64,000 bases of DNA, taken from Ancylomarina sp. DW003 (GTDB taxonomy: Bacteria; Bacteroidota; Bacteroidia; Bacteroidales; Marinifilaceae). Shown here in pieces: positions 25,031-34,496 of the stretch. The first letter of the stretch is position 1. Every line of letters begins with the position of its first letter. The position numbers were made by a program, and so were the translations under genes. The notes beneath the pieces were generated by a model. The model was not told the DNA's origin and ran no database searches. It was given only the letters and a program-made list of their open reading frames with translations. Location of the stretch: NCBI RefSeq assembly GCF_029029505.1, contig NZ_JAKJSD010000011.1, positions 62,001-126,000 of the forward strand, written 5' to 3'.

Positions 25031-25400
25031 GAAGCTTTGTTGGGCTTACCAATTAACCGATTTACGACGAATTGGCATAGTCATACAACGCGCACCACCA
25101 CCACGAGGTAGTTCTGATCCTTCAAGTGTAATCACATACTTTTCGTAATCAGTCAAGTTAACTTTATGACTGATCACATCGTCAGCTGGAATAATCTCGA
25201 AACCATTCTTGTTCATTTCTTCCATGGTGTAGATATTACGAGCATATCCAACAGCTTTACCTGGCCCTACAGCAAAGAAGTTAGCACCATGCCATTGCTC
25301 TCTTTCTTGATTCCAAGGCTCTTTGGTGTCACCACAGTGAATTGGCTTAAGCTCCATACCTAATTTCTTAAATGCTTGTAACAAATTACTCTCTATTGAT
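25031..25400 (-). pseudogene. Diverged 3'-end copy of arginine deiminase (arcA')
   Basis: About 370 bp match the 3' end of the intact arcA gene at 28786-29150, including the non-coding TTGTTGGGCTTACCA just past the stop. The encoded 115 residues correspond to residues 313-429, keep the active-site cysteine (GARCMTMPIRR) and the stop. They lack one serine (WHGANFF for WHSGANFF) and one glycine of a glycine run, both 3-bp deletions. Nucleotide identity is about 93% by eye. An open frame extends to 25465, but the first 25 residues are unrelated to arcA. It cannot be a functional enzyme. It lies between the cassette array and the sensor kinase gene. Confidence 0.9.
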
Positions 25401-25590
25401 GTTAAGTATCTTACTATTCTAATGGTAAAAAAAGCGTCTAGCATTTGTTTGAACGCATGCCCCAAAAACTCCTTACTTGAAAATTTAGCCAGACTAAACA
25501 GGTATCCAACAAACTAATTATTCTAAACAACAAATGTTGTATTAAATAATTCTTATCTTAGGTGTATAAGGTTTTTAAAAACCGAAAATT

Positions 25591-28497
25591 ATGATAAACA
25601 CTAAAAACTTTCTTTTAATCGTATTAACGTGCCTGTTTGTTTTCATCATTGGAACTTGGATATTAATTGGGGTTATCAACAAACAGGGCAAAAAAGAGAT
25701 AGGTGAATTTATCTCAACTATAAATCTTACCACACTACAAAGCATTCATTTATGGGCTGAAAGGCATTATACTGTAGTAAAACAAGAAGCTGATAATTAC
25801 TCACCACTAATAAATGAATTAGTTACTCAAAAAATAACCAACAGTGCTTCCCTAGGTTCATCAATTCGTACACAATTATCTGCTTTGGTTGATTTAGATG
25901 ATTATACTGGATATGCTATTTTAAATAGAAATAATACAAACTTGTCTTCTTATGGTGTTGACTGGATTGATAAGCGAGATATACTGTACGAGCAGAATAA
26001 GTTTCTGGAAAAAATTTGGAAAGGTCAAACAAGCATAAGCAATCCCTTTTATGTAAAAAAGACTCCTAACGATACATTTTTAAGGATGTTAATTGGATCA
26101 CCTGTAAAAGATGACTCCGGAACAATTGTAGCCATTTTATTAATTTCCATTGATCCCTCCATGAATTTTACAAAAATATTTAAACATGGGAGAATTGGAA
26201 ATAGTGGCGAAAATTATGCCATTGATAAAATGGGTAGGTTACTAAGTAAAAGCAGATTTACCAATCAGCTGGAAGAAATAGGATTGATTAAAAATGAGGA
26301 AAATGAAATTCTTAATTCATCAGTACGAGTATTAAACACCGCTCTTTTTAAGAATAAAAAAACATTCTTCTCTGCCCCTGTTGTATTATCAGATGTAGAC
26401 TCGCATTACTTCACCAAGGTTTCCGGTATGAATTTGGACGGATATCCCAATTACAGAGAAATTAATGTTATTGGCGTATGGACTTGGGATCAGGAATTAG
26501 ATATAGGTATTGTAACTGAGCTTGATGCTGATGAAGCTTTTAAAGTTTTTTATAGGATTCAGTCATCAATCATGATTCTCTTTTTTATTTGGATCATCAC
26601 ATTTTTTCTTGTAAGTGCAATTTATTATTATTGGTTTAAGGACTTAAACCATAAGGAAGAAACCTACGCAGACTTATTTAATTATTCCCCATTGGGAATT
26701 TATAAAACCACACCAGATGGTGAAATATTAATGGCCAATCAAACTTTACTTGATATGATGGGGTATAATTCTTTGAGTGATGTACAAGTGCGCAATCTTG
26801 AGAAGGAAGGCTACAGTGAAGAATCTCCAGTTACTCGTCAGGAATTTAAAGAAAGAATCGAGAAGGAAGGTATTGTAAAAGGAATAGAGGGGAATTGGAA
26901 GACTCGTGAAGGTGAAATTCTCTACGTTAGAGAAAATGCAAGAGTTGTACGTGATAAAAATGGCAAAACATTGTATTACGAAGGTACAGTTGAAGATATT
27001 TCAGAAAAGAAAAAAGCAGAATTTGAATTAGAATCTCAGAAGGAATTCTTAAAAAAGATTATTGATATCAGCCCCAATTTAGTTTTTGTTAAAGATTGGA
27101 ATGGGTGTTTTACTTTGGTCAATAAAAAAATGGCTAAGTTGTTTGGGCTGTCTGTCGAAGAGATGCTTGGGAAAACAGAATTGGACATTAATCCCAATAA
27201 AAAAGAAGCCGAGAAGTTTTTAAAGGATGATAGAGAGGTAATGAAAAGCTTGAAAGCTAAAGTTATTCATGAAGAATTTTATTACGACAAATATAACGAA
27301 CAGGAACATTGGTTTCATACAACTAAAGTTCCCCTTATTCCATCTAACGGAGAGTTAAGCCAGGTGTTAGTTGTAGCAACTGATATTACAAGACAAAAAC
27401 AAACCGAGGAAACCATTCGGCAAATTAAAGATCGCCTTCAGTTGGCAACCCAAACCGCAAATATTGGAATTTGGGATTTGAATATTGCCACAAACAAATT
27501 GATCTGGGACGAAGCTATGTATTCTCTTTATGGTATTACCAGGGATACTTTTTCAGGCGTTTATGAGGCTTGGGAGGCGGGTCTTCATCCAGATGACAGG
27601 GATAGGGCAGAAAATGAATTGCAAATGGCCTTGCGAGGCGAAAAGAAGTTTGATACAGTGTTTCGGGTTCTATGGCCTGATAATTCGGTTCATTACTTAA
27701 AAGCCTTTGGCTTGGTTCAACGTAACGACAAAGGGGAACCGATTCGTATGCTTGGAACAAACTGGGATATAAGCTTGCTGGTAGAGGCAAAAAAAGAAAT
27801 CGAAAAAAAGAATGAGAGCTTGTTAGAATTGGATAAAGCCAAAAGTGATTTCTTACAAATAATTAGTCATGAAATTATGACGCCATTGAATGGTATCCTG
27901 GGGTTTACAAATATTTTGAGAAATAGTGTCGACTCTGATGAACTACTGCTATTTGTTGAATCTCTGGAAGAATCGGCGAATCGTCTTCATCAATTTTCAA
28001 ATAATGCTGTTTTAGTCACTTCTTTAAAATTAGGTCGACGTAAATTAAACTTGAACAAAGTTTTTATTAAACCAATGCTTGATTCGTTGGTTCATTCATT
28101 TTCGAAACAAACAAAGAGCAACAATATTAAAATTCTGAATGAAGTACCCACAAATACCCATTTCTTGATTGATGGAGACTTAATCTTAATCTGTTTTAAG
28201 AATATTATTGACAATGCCATTAAATTTAGTCCGAAGAATAGTACAATTCTTATAAGCTTATCAAGTTATAATACAATTGAAGTTATAGATGAGGGAAACG
28301 GTTTTTCAAATGCAGCATTGAGTAATTTGTTTAAATTGTTTTCTCCAGGAGAAAAGCATATAGATCAGAATGAAGGTATGGGCTTGGCACTTTCCAATTT
28401 AATTGCAAAAGTACATTCAGGTGAGATTAGCGTGAAAAATTTGAAACCTAAAGGAGCTTCCGTTAACGTAAAATTTCCGTATGAGAATTTAAATTAA
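25591..28497 (+). CDS. Cache/PAS sensor histidine kinase
   Basis: 968 aa. A membrane helix at about residues 8-28 and another at about 325-350 enclose a large extracytoplasmic Cache-type domain. Three PAS/PAC domains follow in the cytoplasm (about 360-475, 480-605, 610-735). The HisKA phospho-acceptor is His760 in SHEIMTPLNG, and the HATPase_c domain has the N box NIIDNAIKFSP, G1 DEGNGF and G2 EGMGLAL. No receiver domain is fused and no response regulator gene is adjacent, so it is an orphan kinase. The H box has Met where Arg is nearly universal. It lies between the arcA fragment and intact arcA. Confidence 0.9.
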   Translation: MINTKNFLLIVLTCLFVFIIGTWILIGVINKQGKKEIGEFISTINLTTLQSIHLWAERHYTVVKQEADNYSPLINELVTQKITNSASLGSSIRTQLSALVDLDDYTGYAILNRNNTNLSSYGVDWIDKRDILYEQNKFLEKIWKGQTSISNPFYVKKTPNDTFLRMLIGSPVKDDSGTIVAILLISIDPSMNFTKIFKHGRIGNSGENYAIDKMGRLLSKSRFTNQLEEIGLIKNEENEILNSSVRVLNTALFKNKKTFFSAPVVLSDVDSHYFTKVSGMNLDGYPNYREINVIGVWTWDQELDIGIVTELDADEAFKVFYRIQSSIMILFFIWIITFFLVSAIYYYWFKDLNHKEETYADLFNYSPLGIYKTTPDGEILMANQTLLDMMGYNSLSDVQVRNLEKEGYSEESPVTRQEFKERIEKEGIVKGIEGNWKTREGEILYVRENARVVRDKNGKTLYYEGTVEDISEKKKAEFELESQKEFLKKIIDISPNLVFVKDWNGCFTLVNKKMAKLFGLSVEEMLGKTELDINPNKKEAEKFLKDDREVMKSLKAKVIHEEFYYDKYNEQEHWFHTTKVPLIPSNGELSQVLVVATDITRQKQTEETIRQIKDRLQLATQTANIGIWDLNIATNKLIWDEAMYSLYGITRDTFSGVYEAWEAGLHPDDRDRAENELQMALRGEKKFDTVFRVLWPDNSVHYLKAFGLVQRNDKGEPIRMLGTNWDISLLVEAKKEIEKKNESLLELDKAKSDFLQIISHEIMTPLNGILGFTNILRNSVDSDELLLFVESLEESANRLHQFSNNAVLVTSLKLGRRKLNLNKVFIKPMLDSLVHSFSKQTKSNNIKILNEVPTNTHFLIDGDLILICFKNIIDNAIKFSPKNSTILISLSSYNTIEVIDEGNGFSNAALSNLFKLFSPGEKHIDQNEGMGLALSNLIAKVHSGEISVKNLKPKGASVNVKFPYENLN

Positions 28498-28734
28498 ACA
28501 CCTCTTTGATGCAACCTTTTACTCAATGTTTATCTGTTTTCTTATTAAAGTAAAACCAAAACTATTAATTCATACCATAAAGTCAATTACATGAAGCTAT
28601 AAGATCAATACAAGTATTATTGCTATAGCTTCCTTTGAATTACCTTACAAACACCATTTACTTCTTTGGAGGCTTATACCCTCCTATTAGGTTGCGGCTT
28701 GGATCACCCATGAAAAAAGCGATGTCATTAATAA
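28498..28734. other. Spacer between the sensor kinase and the arcA terminator
   Basis: No gene is seen. It contains the hairpin GGAGGcttataCCCTCC (28667-28684) of unknown role, in an otherwise AT-rich stretch. An open frame across it (28635-28859) overlaps the arcA terminator and coding end and is not credible. Confidence 0.35.
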
Positions 28735-28776
28735 AAAAGAAGCCTTGCAAATCTGAGATCTGCAAGGCTTCTTTAT
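28735..28776 (-). terminator. Terminator of arcA
   Basis: AGAAGCCTTGCA / TGCAAGGCTTCT stem. Read leftward it is followed by a T-run (plus-strand AAAAAA at 28733-28738). It lies 15 bp past the arcA stop. The partial arcA copy at 25 kb lacks it. Confidence 0.9.
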
Positions 28777-28790
28777 TTATATTGTTGGGC

Positions 28791-30080
28791 TTACCAGTTA
28801 ACCGACTTACGACGAATTGGCATAGTCATACAACGCGCACCACCACCACCACGAGGTAGCTCTGATCCTTCAAGTGTAATCACATACTTTTCGTAATCAG
28901 TCAAGTTAACTTTATGACTAATCACATCATCAGCTGGAATAATTTCGAAACCATTCTTGTTCATTTCTTCCATGGTGTAGATATTACGAGCATATCCAAC
29001 AACCTTACCAGGGCCTACAGCAAAGAAGTTAGCACCTGAATGCCATTGTTCTCTTTCCTGGTTCCAAGGCTCTTTGGTTCCACCACAGTAAATTGGCTTA
29101 AGCTCCATTCCTAATTTCTTAAGTGCTTGTAATAAGTTGTTCTCTCTTTTGATATTAACAACCTTGCCTGCCTGAATTGTGATATGAACTGTTTGGTATT
29201 TGTTAGGACGAATAATTAATGGTTCATAAACCATACACTTGTCCTTATCAAGTAGTGTAAACACCATATCCAGGTGAATAAATGACTCCGGATGTGATGG
29301 TAATTCCTGAACTAAGATATGACGAGGCTTCTCTTCTTTTTGAGAAAGCAGTTGAGCCAAAATAAAGTCGATCCCCTGAGTTGTAGTACGTGTTCCGTTA
29401 CCAATAACCAGAATATCTTCACGAGCAACCAAAACATCACCACCCTCAATCATACAATTAGGGTCCATGTTTGGATTATCGATAGGGTTCACCGTTTTTG
29501 CTTTGAAACCTGGTGTATAATCGAAAATAGCCTGCATGATTAATGACTCACGATCACGAACAGCATTTGCCATTTTCCCAATCAAAACCTCATCTCCCAG
29601 CGACATAGATGCGTCACGCGTAAAGAAGAAATTATGAAGCGGGCGCATAGCATAGCGCTCTTTACTTAAAAATTTCGTTAGGTTGTCGCGTGTTAAAGCT
29701 ACTCCTTCGATCAATAATGAAGCTAAATCTTCAGCATTTTGATCTAATAAAGTATCCTTAATACAATACGTATTTCCTTTAACAGCAAGTTCAGGTTCAA
29801 TCTTACAAATCTTATCAATCACGATTTCCTTAACCTTATCATCCTTAAGGATATTGGCCAACAAATCTTTTACCTGATAAGTTTGAGTAATTTCTCCCAA
29901 AGATCCGCTTAGCTGCTTGTACTCTTTTTGCGCTACTGCAAGGTTTAGAATATCGCTATAAAGAGCTCTTTCAGCATTCTCAGGAGTCATGTTCTCAACT
30001 TCCGATCCTGGAGTATGAAGAATAACACCTTCCAGTTCTCCAATTTCTGAGCGAACATCTAATTCTACGTACTTAGTCAT
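28791..30080 (-). CDS. arcA: Arginine deiminase
   Basis: It hydrolyses arginine to citrulline and ammonia, the first step of the fermentative ADI pathway. 429 aa, cytoplasmic. It begins SEIGELEGVILHTPGSE, a family hallmark. FFTRDASMSLGDEVLIG, MIEGGDV and SFIHLDMVF carry substrate-binding Asp/His residues, and the nucleophile is Cys417 in ARCMTMPI near the end. No arcB, arcC or arginine/ornithine antiporter gene lies nearby, so the rest of the pathway must be elsewhere. A diverged copy of its last 115 codons occurs 3.7 kb downstream on the same strand. Confidence 0.96.
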   Translation of the reverse strand: MTKYVELDVRSEIGELEGVILHTPGSEVENMTPENAERALYSDILNLAVAQKEYKQLSGSLGEITQTYQVKDLLANILKDDKVKEIVIDKICKIEPELAVKGNTYCIKDTLLDQNAEDLASLLIEGVALTRDNLTKFLSKERYAMRPLHNFFFTRDASMSLGDEVLIGKMANAVRDRESLIMQAIFDYTPGFKAKTVNPIDNPNMDPNCMIEGGDVLVAREDILVIGNGTRTTTQGIDFILAQLLSQKEEKPRHILVQELPSHPESFIHLDMVFTLLDKDKCMVYEPLIIRPNKYQTVHITIQAGKVVNIKRENNLLQALKKLGMELKPIYCGGTKEPWNQEREQWHSGANFFAVGPGKVVGYARNIYTMEEMNKNGFEIIPADDVISHKVNLTDYEKYVITLEGSELPRGGGGARCMTMPIRRKSVNW

Positions 30081-30494
30081 GCCTTATTATGTTTTTATTT
30101 TAGTCGTTAACCGACTGATGTTTGTTGTTCTACAATTCTCTTAATATTTTGCAAAAGAAAGAAAAATAATGGGCATTGAAAAGGATTGCACAAAAGATTT
30201 TTCATCTCAAAAGTTTTTAACAGGCAAAAGTTACCTATTCACTCATGTCTAACCACTTAGATCAAAATAGATAAGCAAAAATTACTGTTATATAGATTAT
30301 TTTACTGAAACAGTCTAAATCTCTTTAACAGGTAGGTAAACAAAGTTCACTCCATATAGAAACAATTCATAATCTAGATTATTTATTTCTTTAAACTCAC
30401 TTTTATTTTATCCCATCTTTTCCAAAACAAAGCAGAGAATAAATCTAATTCGTATTTTCGTAAATATTAAACCATCTCTTTTAATTCATTTCAT
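30081..30494. promoter_or_regulatory. Divergent upstream region of arcA and the DUF4294 gene
   Basis: 414 bp of AT-rich spacer. A -7-like TATTTTCG at 30453-30460 could serve the DUF4294 gene. Leftward, a TTTTGC box around 30153 may belong to the arcA promoter. No strong ArgR-type palindrome was found by eye. Confidence 0.3.
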
Positions 30495-31145
30495 ATGAGA
30501 AAACGCGTTCTAATCTATTTTTTACTCATAGTTGCTTTCCTTGGGGGAGCATCTACAAATGGTTTAGGACAAGTTGTACAAACCGACAGCATCACTATTC
30601 TGGATAGCAATATGCATGTTAACCTTAAAGAGGTTAAGATAAAAGCACGAAAAAAGAAAAGAAGGAAACATTACAGGTCTACCAAAAAATATTGGCGAAC
30701 GGTAAGAAATTTGAGGCTTGTTTACCCCTATGCCGAAATGGCCAATTCCACCATCAGTCAGCTAAATATAGAGCTTGAGAGTGTAACTTCGAAAAGAGAG
30801 CGACGAAAACTCATCCGAAAAGAATACAAAGGCTTGATGAGAGCTTACAAGAAACCTATGATGAAACTAAAGATCTCACAAGGTAAACTCCTGATGAAAC
30901 TTATAGATAGAGAAACAGGTAGCTCCTCCTATTATCATCTGAAGGAATTAAAAGGATCGACAACAGCATTCTTTTGGCAAGCTGTTGCCAGCATGTTTGG
31001 TACATCGCTTAAATCGAAATATAAACCTGAAGGTAGAGATTGGATGATAGAAGAAATTCTGGAACGAATGAAGAAAGGGGAATTACGTCCACCACGAAGG
31101 ATACCAATCAGATTAGAAAAGGAAGATAAACCCGGGAAACGATAA
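30495..31145 (+). CDS. DUF4294 domain protein
   Basis: 216 aa with a signal peptide (cleavage near GLGQ, residue about 25). A lysine/arginine-rich stretch KARKKKRRKHYR leads into the DUF4294 core (KKYWRTVRNLRLVYPYAEMAN ... LIDRETGSSSYYHLKELKG ... FFWQAVASMFGTSLKSKY). DUF4294 is restricted to Bacteroidota and of unknown function, presumably periplasmic. It ends one base before the stop of the convergent membrane protein gene. Confidence 0.88.
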   Translation: MRKRVLIYFLLIVAFLGGASTNGLGQVVQTDSITILDSNMHVNLKEVKIKARKKKRRKHYRSTKKYWRTVRNLRLVYPYAEMANSTISQLNIELESVTSKRERRKLIRKEYKGLMRAYKKPMMKLKISQGKLLMKLIDRETGSSSYYHLKELKGSTTAFFWQAVASMFGTSLKSKYKPEGRDWMIEEILERMKKGELRPPRRIPIRLEKEDKPGKR

Positions 31146-31146
31146 A

Positions 31147-31725
31147 CTAGCTTTCATGTGATCCACGCAAATCCTCAATAATAGCATCTACTCCTGAATC
31201 ATAAATACCAATTTTGTCTAGATAATCCGTAGCCCTGTCTAAATCAGCATCCGTAAGAAACTCCGACAATATTTTACCATTCTCTTCTTGTTCCGATTCT
31301 ATAGTCATTCTATAATTAATCAACTTGCTCTCAAATTCCTTATTCCAGGCATAGGCCTTCATGATTAATTGATGAATTACAAAAGCCATGAATGCAAAAA
31401 AGAGAATAAGTGTTCCAAAAGATTGGGCATCACTCAAAAACAACATGACCAAACTAAATATTAAAGCTGAGACAAAAGCCGAAAGCATTCCCATACTAAT
31501 TGTGAGATCGTTAAAATATTGCGAATAATGTTTCAACTTATTTTTAGTCGAAGCATAATAAATAGTCCAAATCAACAGCAGATTTAAACTCAATGAATAA
31601 AGAATTGCTGCAACTTGTGGCACTGAATTTATCGAAAAGAAAACGGCTACGAATAAGCACAAATTCGAAAAAATAAAGATATAAATATGATTTGCTCCGA
31701 CGTCTTTTGTATTCCTATTTTTCAT
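31147..31725 (-). CDS. Hypothetical four-helix membrane protein
   Basis: 192 aa. Helices at about residues 13-30, 36-55, 76-97 and 102-122 form two hairpins. They are followed by a 65-residue charged cytoplasmic tail ending SGVDAIIEDLRGSHES. No recognised family. It converges on the DUF4294 gene with a one-base gap, and no terminator separates the two. Confidence 0.6.
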   Translation of the reverse strand: MKNRNTKDVGANHIYIFIFSNLCLFVAVFFSINSVPQVAAILYSLSLNLLLIWTIYYASTKNKLKHYSQYFNDLTISMGMLSAFVSALIFSLVMLFLSDAQSFGTLILFFAFMAFVIHQLIMKAYAWNKEFESKLINYRMTIESEQEENGKILSEFLTDADLDRATDYLDKIGIYDSGVDAIIEDLRGSHES

Positions 31726-31809
31726 GTTGACTACCTAAACTATTTTTAAATACAACTCCCCATTGATATGGATCAAATGGGGAGTCATTCTTTTATTTTA
31801 TAAGCAAAA

Positions 31810-32463
31810 TTACATTTCCATTAATGTCTTCACAACATTCTCAGCTCCTTCTCCAATTTGAGCAATAGTCGCATCGAGCATATAACAAGGTGTTGTAACA
31901 ATTTTGTTTTTAGTATCAATTACCACTTCCCCATGTCCCGCTTTTTTATGATGAGATCCCATAGCTTCAATAGCTCCGGCAGTTCCTTCATCGCTACCAA
32001 TCGTAACCTCAGCACCTGTTATTACTTTTGCAATCAGTGCAGGAGCAATACAAAGAGCTGCAATTGGCTTAGCTGCTTTGTGCATTTCTCTTAACACGTT
32101 CTCAATTCCGGAATCTACATTACAATCTGCTCCATCGAATGCCAAGGAACAAAGATTTTTAGCCACTCCAAATCCTCCCGGGAAAAGAATCGCATCAAAA
32201 TCACCTGCTTTAAATTCTTTTAAATCTTTGATATTACCACGGGCAATTCGGGCAGCTTCTACCAAAACATTTCTTGTTTCGGCCATTTCTTCTCCCGTTA
32301 AATGGTTCACCACATGGTGCTGATCGATATTAGGAGCAAAAATTTGATACTCTCCCCCATTTTTAGAAATCGCATATAAGGCAAGTGTGGCTTCATGAAT
32401 TTCAGATCCATCGTATACACCCGAACCCGATAATACAACAGCAATTTTCTTATTTGTATTCAT
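31810..32463 (-). CDS. elbB: ElbB-type glyoxalase (DJ-1/PfpI superfamily)
   Basis: 217 aa from the ATG at 32461-32463, the exact length of E. coli ElbB; the frame extends to 32508, but the longer N-terminus is not conserved. It opens KKIAVVLSGSGVYDGSEIHE, has LFPGGFGVAKNLCS and the putative nucleophile in ALCIAPALIAKV. The AMGSHHKKAGHGEVVID loop is also present. The family degrades glyoxal and was once linked to isoprenoid synthesis. Monocistronic. Confidence 0.93.
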   Translation of the reverse strand: MNTNKKIAVVLSGSGVYDGSEIHEATLALYAISKNGGEYQIFAPNIDQHHVVNHLTGEEMAETRNVLVEAARIARGNIKDLKEFKAGDFDAILFPGGFGVAKNLCSLAFDGADCNVDSGIENVLREMHKAAKPIAALCIAPALIAKVITGAEVTIGSDEGTAGAIEAMGSHHKKAGHGEVVIDTKNKIVTTPCYMLDATIAQIGEGAENVVKTLMEM

Positions 32464-32668
32464 AGCAAAGTCATTTAATATTTTGATTTTTCGAATAGAA
32501 TAAACCATTCATTCCAGAACAATAAAGATAGGCAATATGAGATATTTTCACGAAAATATGAAAGATGAATTCAAGTTTAAAATCTGGAACACGCTGACTT
32601 ATCTTCACACATATCGTTAACCCTCAAAATAATTCCCTCATCTAAATTACCCAAAATGGAATAAATCT

Positions 32669-32699
32669 TTTGTCGATTAAAGCTTTAGGCTTAAATTTG
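32669..32699 (+). promoter_or_regulatory. Bacteroidota consensus promoter of the MBL hydrolase gene
   Basis: TTTG (32669-32672), exactly 19 bases, then TAAATTTG (32692-32699): a textbook -33/-7 pair. The start codon is 27 bases downstream. Confidence 0.8.
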
Positions 32700-32725
32700 A
32701 GACTTCAAATATAAAATTCGAATAT

Positions 32726-33370
32726 ATGATTACTATAGAAACTTTGGTTTTTAACCAATGGCAGGAAAATACCTATTTATTATACGATGAAACCGGTGAA
32801 GCGGTACTTATCGACTGTGGTGTTTTTTATCAGGAAGAAGGCAAAAAGCTAATCGATATTGTCGAGAAGAAAGGGCTTAAAATTGTCCACCTTTTGAATA
32901 CTCACTTACATATCGATCATGTTTTTGGTAACCAGTTCATGAAAGATCAATTCGGACTTTCAACCAAAGCTCATAAAGCTGATGAATTCTTATTGGCTGA
33001 AGCACCAAACTATGGTGTACGTTTAGGTCTTGAAAATGTAGTTGAGCCTCCGGCAATGGGAGATGCTATTAACGAAGGTGATATTATTAAATTTGGTAAT
33101 TCTGAACTAAAGGTACTTCACGTTCCTGGGCATTCACCCGGGCATGTTGTTTTCTACAACGAAGCTCAGAAATTTATTATCGCAGGTGATGTTTTGTTCC
33201 GCGAAAGTATTGGTCGTACCGATCTTCCGTATGGTAACTTTGAAGACCTAATAAGTGGAATAAAAACCAAATTACTCGTGATGGATGATGATGTAACTGT
33301 TCATCCTGGTCATGGTCCAATTACAACTATTGGTCACGAAAAGAAAAATAATGTATTTCTAAGAAGCTAA
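32726..33370 (+). CDS. Metallo-beta-lactamase-fold hydrolase (glyoxalase II-like)
   Basis: 214 aa, cytoplasmic. It has the zinc motif THLHIDH (about residues 60-66), then HVPGHSPGH, GDVLF and a late HPGHGP. This is the full set of metal ligands of hydroxyacylglutathione-hydrolase-like enzymes. The family in Bacteroidota is about 212 residues and acts on thioesters; the substrate is uncertain. It has its own promoter and terminator. Confidence 0.88.
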   Translation: MITIETLVFNQWQENTYLLYDETGEAVLIDCGVFYQEEGKKLIDIVEKKGLKIVHLLNTHLHIDHVFGNQFMKDQFGLSTKAHKADEFLLAEAPNYGVRLGLENVVEPPAMGDAINEGDIIKFGNSELKVLHVPGHSPGHVVFYNEAQKFIIAGDVLFRESIGRTDLPYGNFEDLISGIKTKLLVMDDDVTVHPGHGPITTIGHEKKNNVFLRS

Positions 33371-33401
33371 TCAGGTTTCTATTTGAAATACAACAACATA
33401 T

Positions 33402-33429
33402 AAATCCCTTCATTCGAAGGGATTTTTTA
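33402..33429 (+). terminator. Terminator after the MBL hydrolase gene
   Basis: AAATCCCTTC-attc-GAAGGGATTT with a T6 run. It lies only 23 bp before the next start codon. Confidence 0.9.
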
Positions 33430-33451
33430 TAGCCCAAACCAAGAAACTAAA

Positions 33452-34360
33452 ATGAAAAAACATCTTCTTTCAACGAGTTTTTTAGCCATTATTGCCTGTC
33501 TGCTATGGGCAACACCTTTTGCTGCCATAAAAATTGGGTTGAAATATACGACACCTCTGAATTTTGCAGGTATCCGTTTTTTTATTTCTGGTCTGTTAAT
33601 TCTTCCTTTCATTCCCGGTTTCAAGAAGAAATTCAATGGTTTAAATAAAAAATCGTGGAAATTAATTGTACAAATCGCTCTTCTTCAAACCACATTTTTA
33701 TACGGCTTATTCTATACTGGTATTGATTATCTGCCAGGTGCATTGGGCGCTATGCTAATTGGAGCACAACCCCTATTTGCAGCTATCATGGCTCATTTGA
33801 TGATGAAAAATGACAAGATGACCTGGAAGAAAATATTAGCTATACTCCTAGGAATGTTTGGTGTTTGCGTTATTAGTTTAGGAAGAGCAGATTTTGTTTT
33901 AACAACCACAATTCCTTTAGGTGTTGGGATTCTTGTTCTAAATAATATTGTTGGTAGTATGGGAAATGTTATCGTTGCGCGTGACACCAGGGAAATACCT
34001 CCTCGCATCTTAGCATCATTTTCAATGATATTGGGTGGAGCTATGTTAGTTTTGGTTTCTATTCCCTTCGAACATCCCAACTGGAATATTCAACCAACAG
34101 AATATTATCTTGCTCTGGGTTGGTTAGCCATTGTTTCAGCTATGTCTATCACAATATGGTTTGGTCTTTTAGGGCGCGAAGGTGTTAAAGTATCAAACTT
34201 AAATACCTGGAAATTCATAATCCCAATATTCGGTGCTTGCATCAGTTGGCTAATTTTACCCAACGAATACCCGGATTTAGTTTCCATTCTTGGTATGATT
34301 GTCATTGCCTTTAGTTTATTGATGCTAAACTATTTTAATAGGAAGAAAGCCAATTCATAA
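33452..34360 (+). CDS. EamA/DMT-family transporter
   Basis: 302 aa with ten predicted membrane helices in two EamA repeats. The first repeat opens with SFLAIIACLLWATPFAAIKIGL and includes FAGIRFFISGLLILP. The second starts around LGVGILVLNNIVGSMG. A basic C-terminus (NRKKANS) faces the cytoplasm. This family exports amino acids or other metabolites. The substrate cannot be read. It follows a terminator, so it probably has its own promoter inside the short gap or depends on read-through. Confidence 0.88.
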   Translation: MKKHLLSTSFLAIIACLLWATPFAAIKIGLKYTTPLNFAGIRFFISGLLILPFIPGFKKKFNGLNKKSWKLIVQIALLQTTFLYGLFYTGIDYLPGALGAMLIGAQPLFAAIMAHLMMKNDKMTWKKILAILLGMFGVCVISLGRADFVLTTTIPLGVGILVLNNIVGSMGNVIVARDTREIPPRILASFSMILGGAMLVLVSIPFEHPNWNIQPTEYYLALGWLAIVSAMSITIWFGLLGREGVKVSNLNTWKFIIPIFGACISWLILPNEYPDLVSILGMIVIAFSLLMLNYFNRKKANS

Positions 34361-34427
34361 GATCTTTCGCCGAATAATTATAAATTATCTATCAAAAATA
34401 TTTTGGTTTTATTTAACAAACCAAAAG

Positions 34428-34457
34428 TTTTATCCATCCCTATAATTGTTATCTTTA
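34428..34457 (+). promoter_or_regulatory. Predicted promoter of the nucleoside kinase gene
   Basis: TTTT at 34428-34431 and TATCTTTA at 34450-34457 with an 18-base spacer. It overlaps the upstream in-frame ATG at 34446, supporting the ATG at 34497 as the real start. Confidence 0.5.
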
Positions 34458-34496
34458 GATAGACTTGATGTTAAAAACAGGTATAAATATCTAATT

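Noticed and set aside
14887-25400. Prophage or transposon explanation of the accessory island
   Set aside because: No transposase, recombinase, phage structural gene or terminal IS repeat is visible. The complementary arms flank single genes, which fits cassettes better.
25046-25465. A complete small arginine-deiminase-like gene
   Set aside because: It holds only residues 313-429 of arcA joined to 25 unrelated residues. The N-terminal catalytic residues are missing, so it is annotated as a fragment.
28635-28859. 74-codon + strand frame in the spacer before arcA
   Set aside because: It runs through the arcA terminator and into the arcA 3' end in antisense, with no family resemblance.
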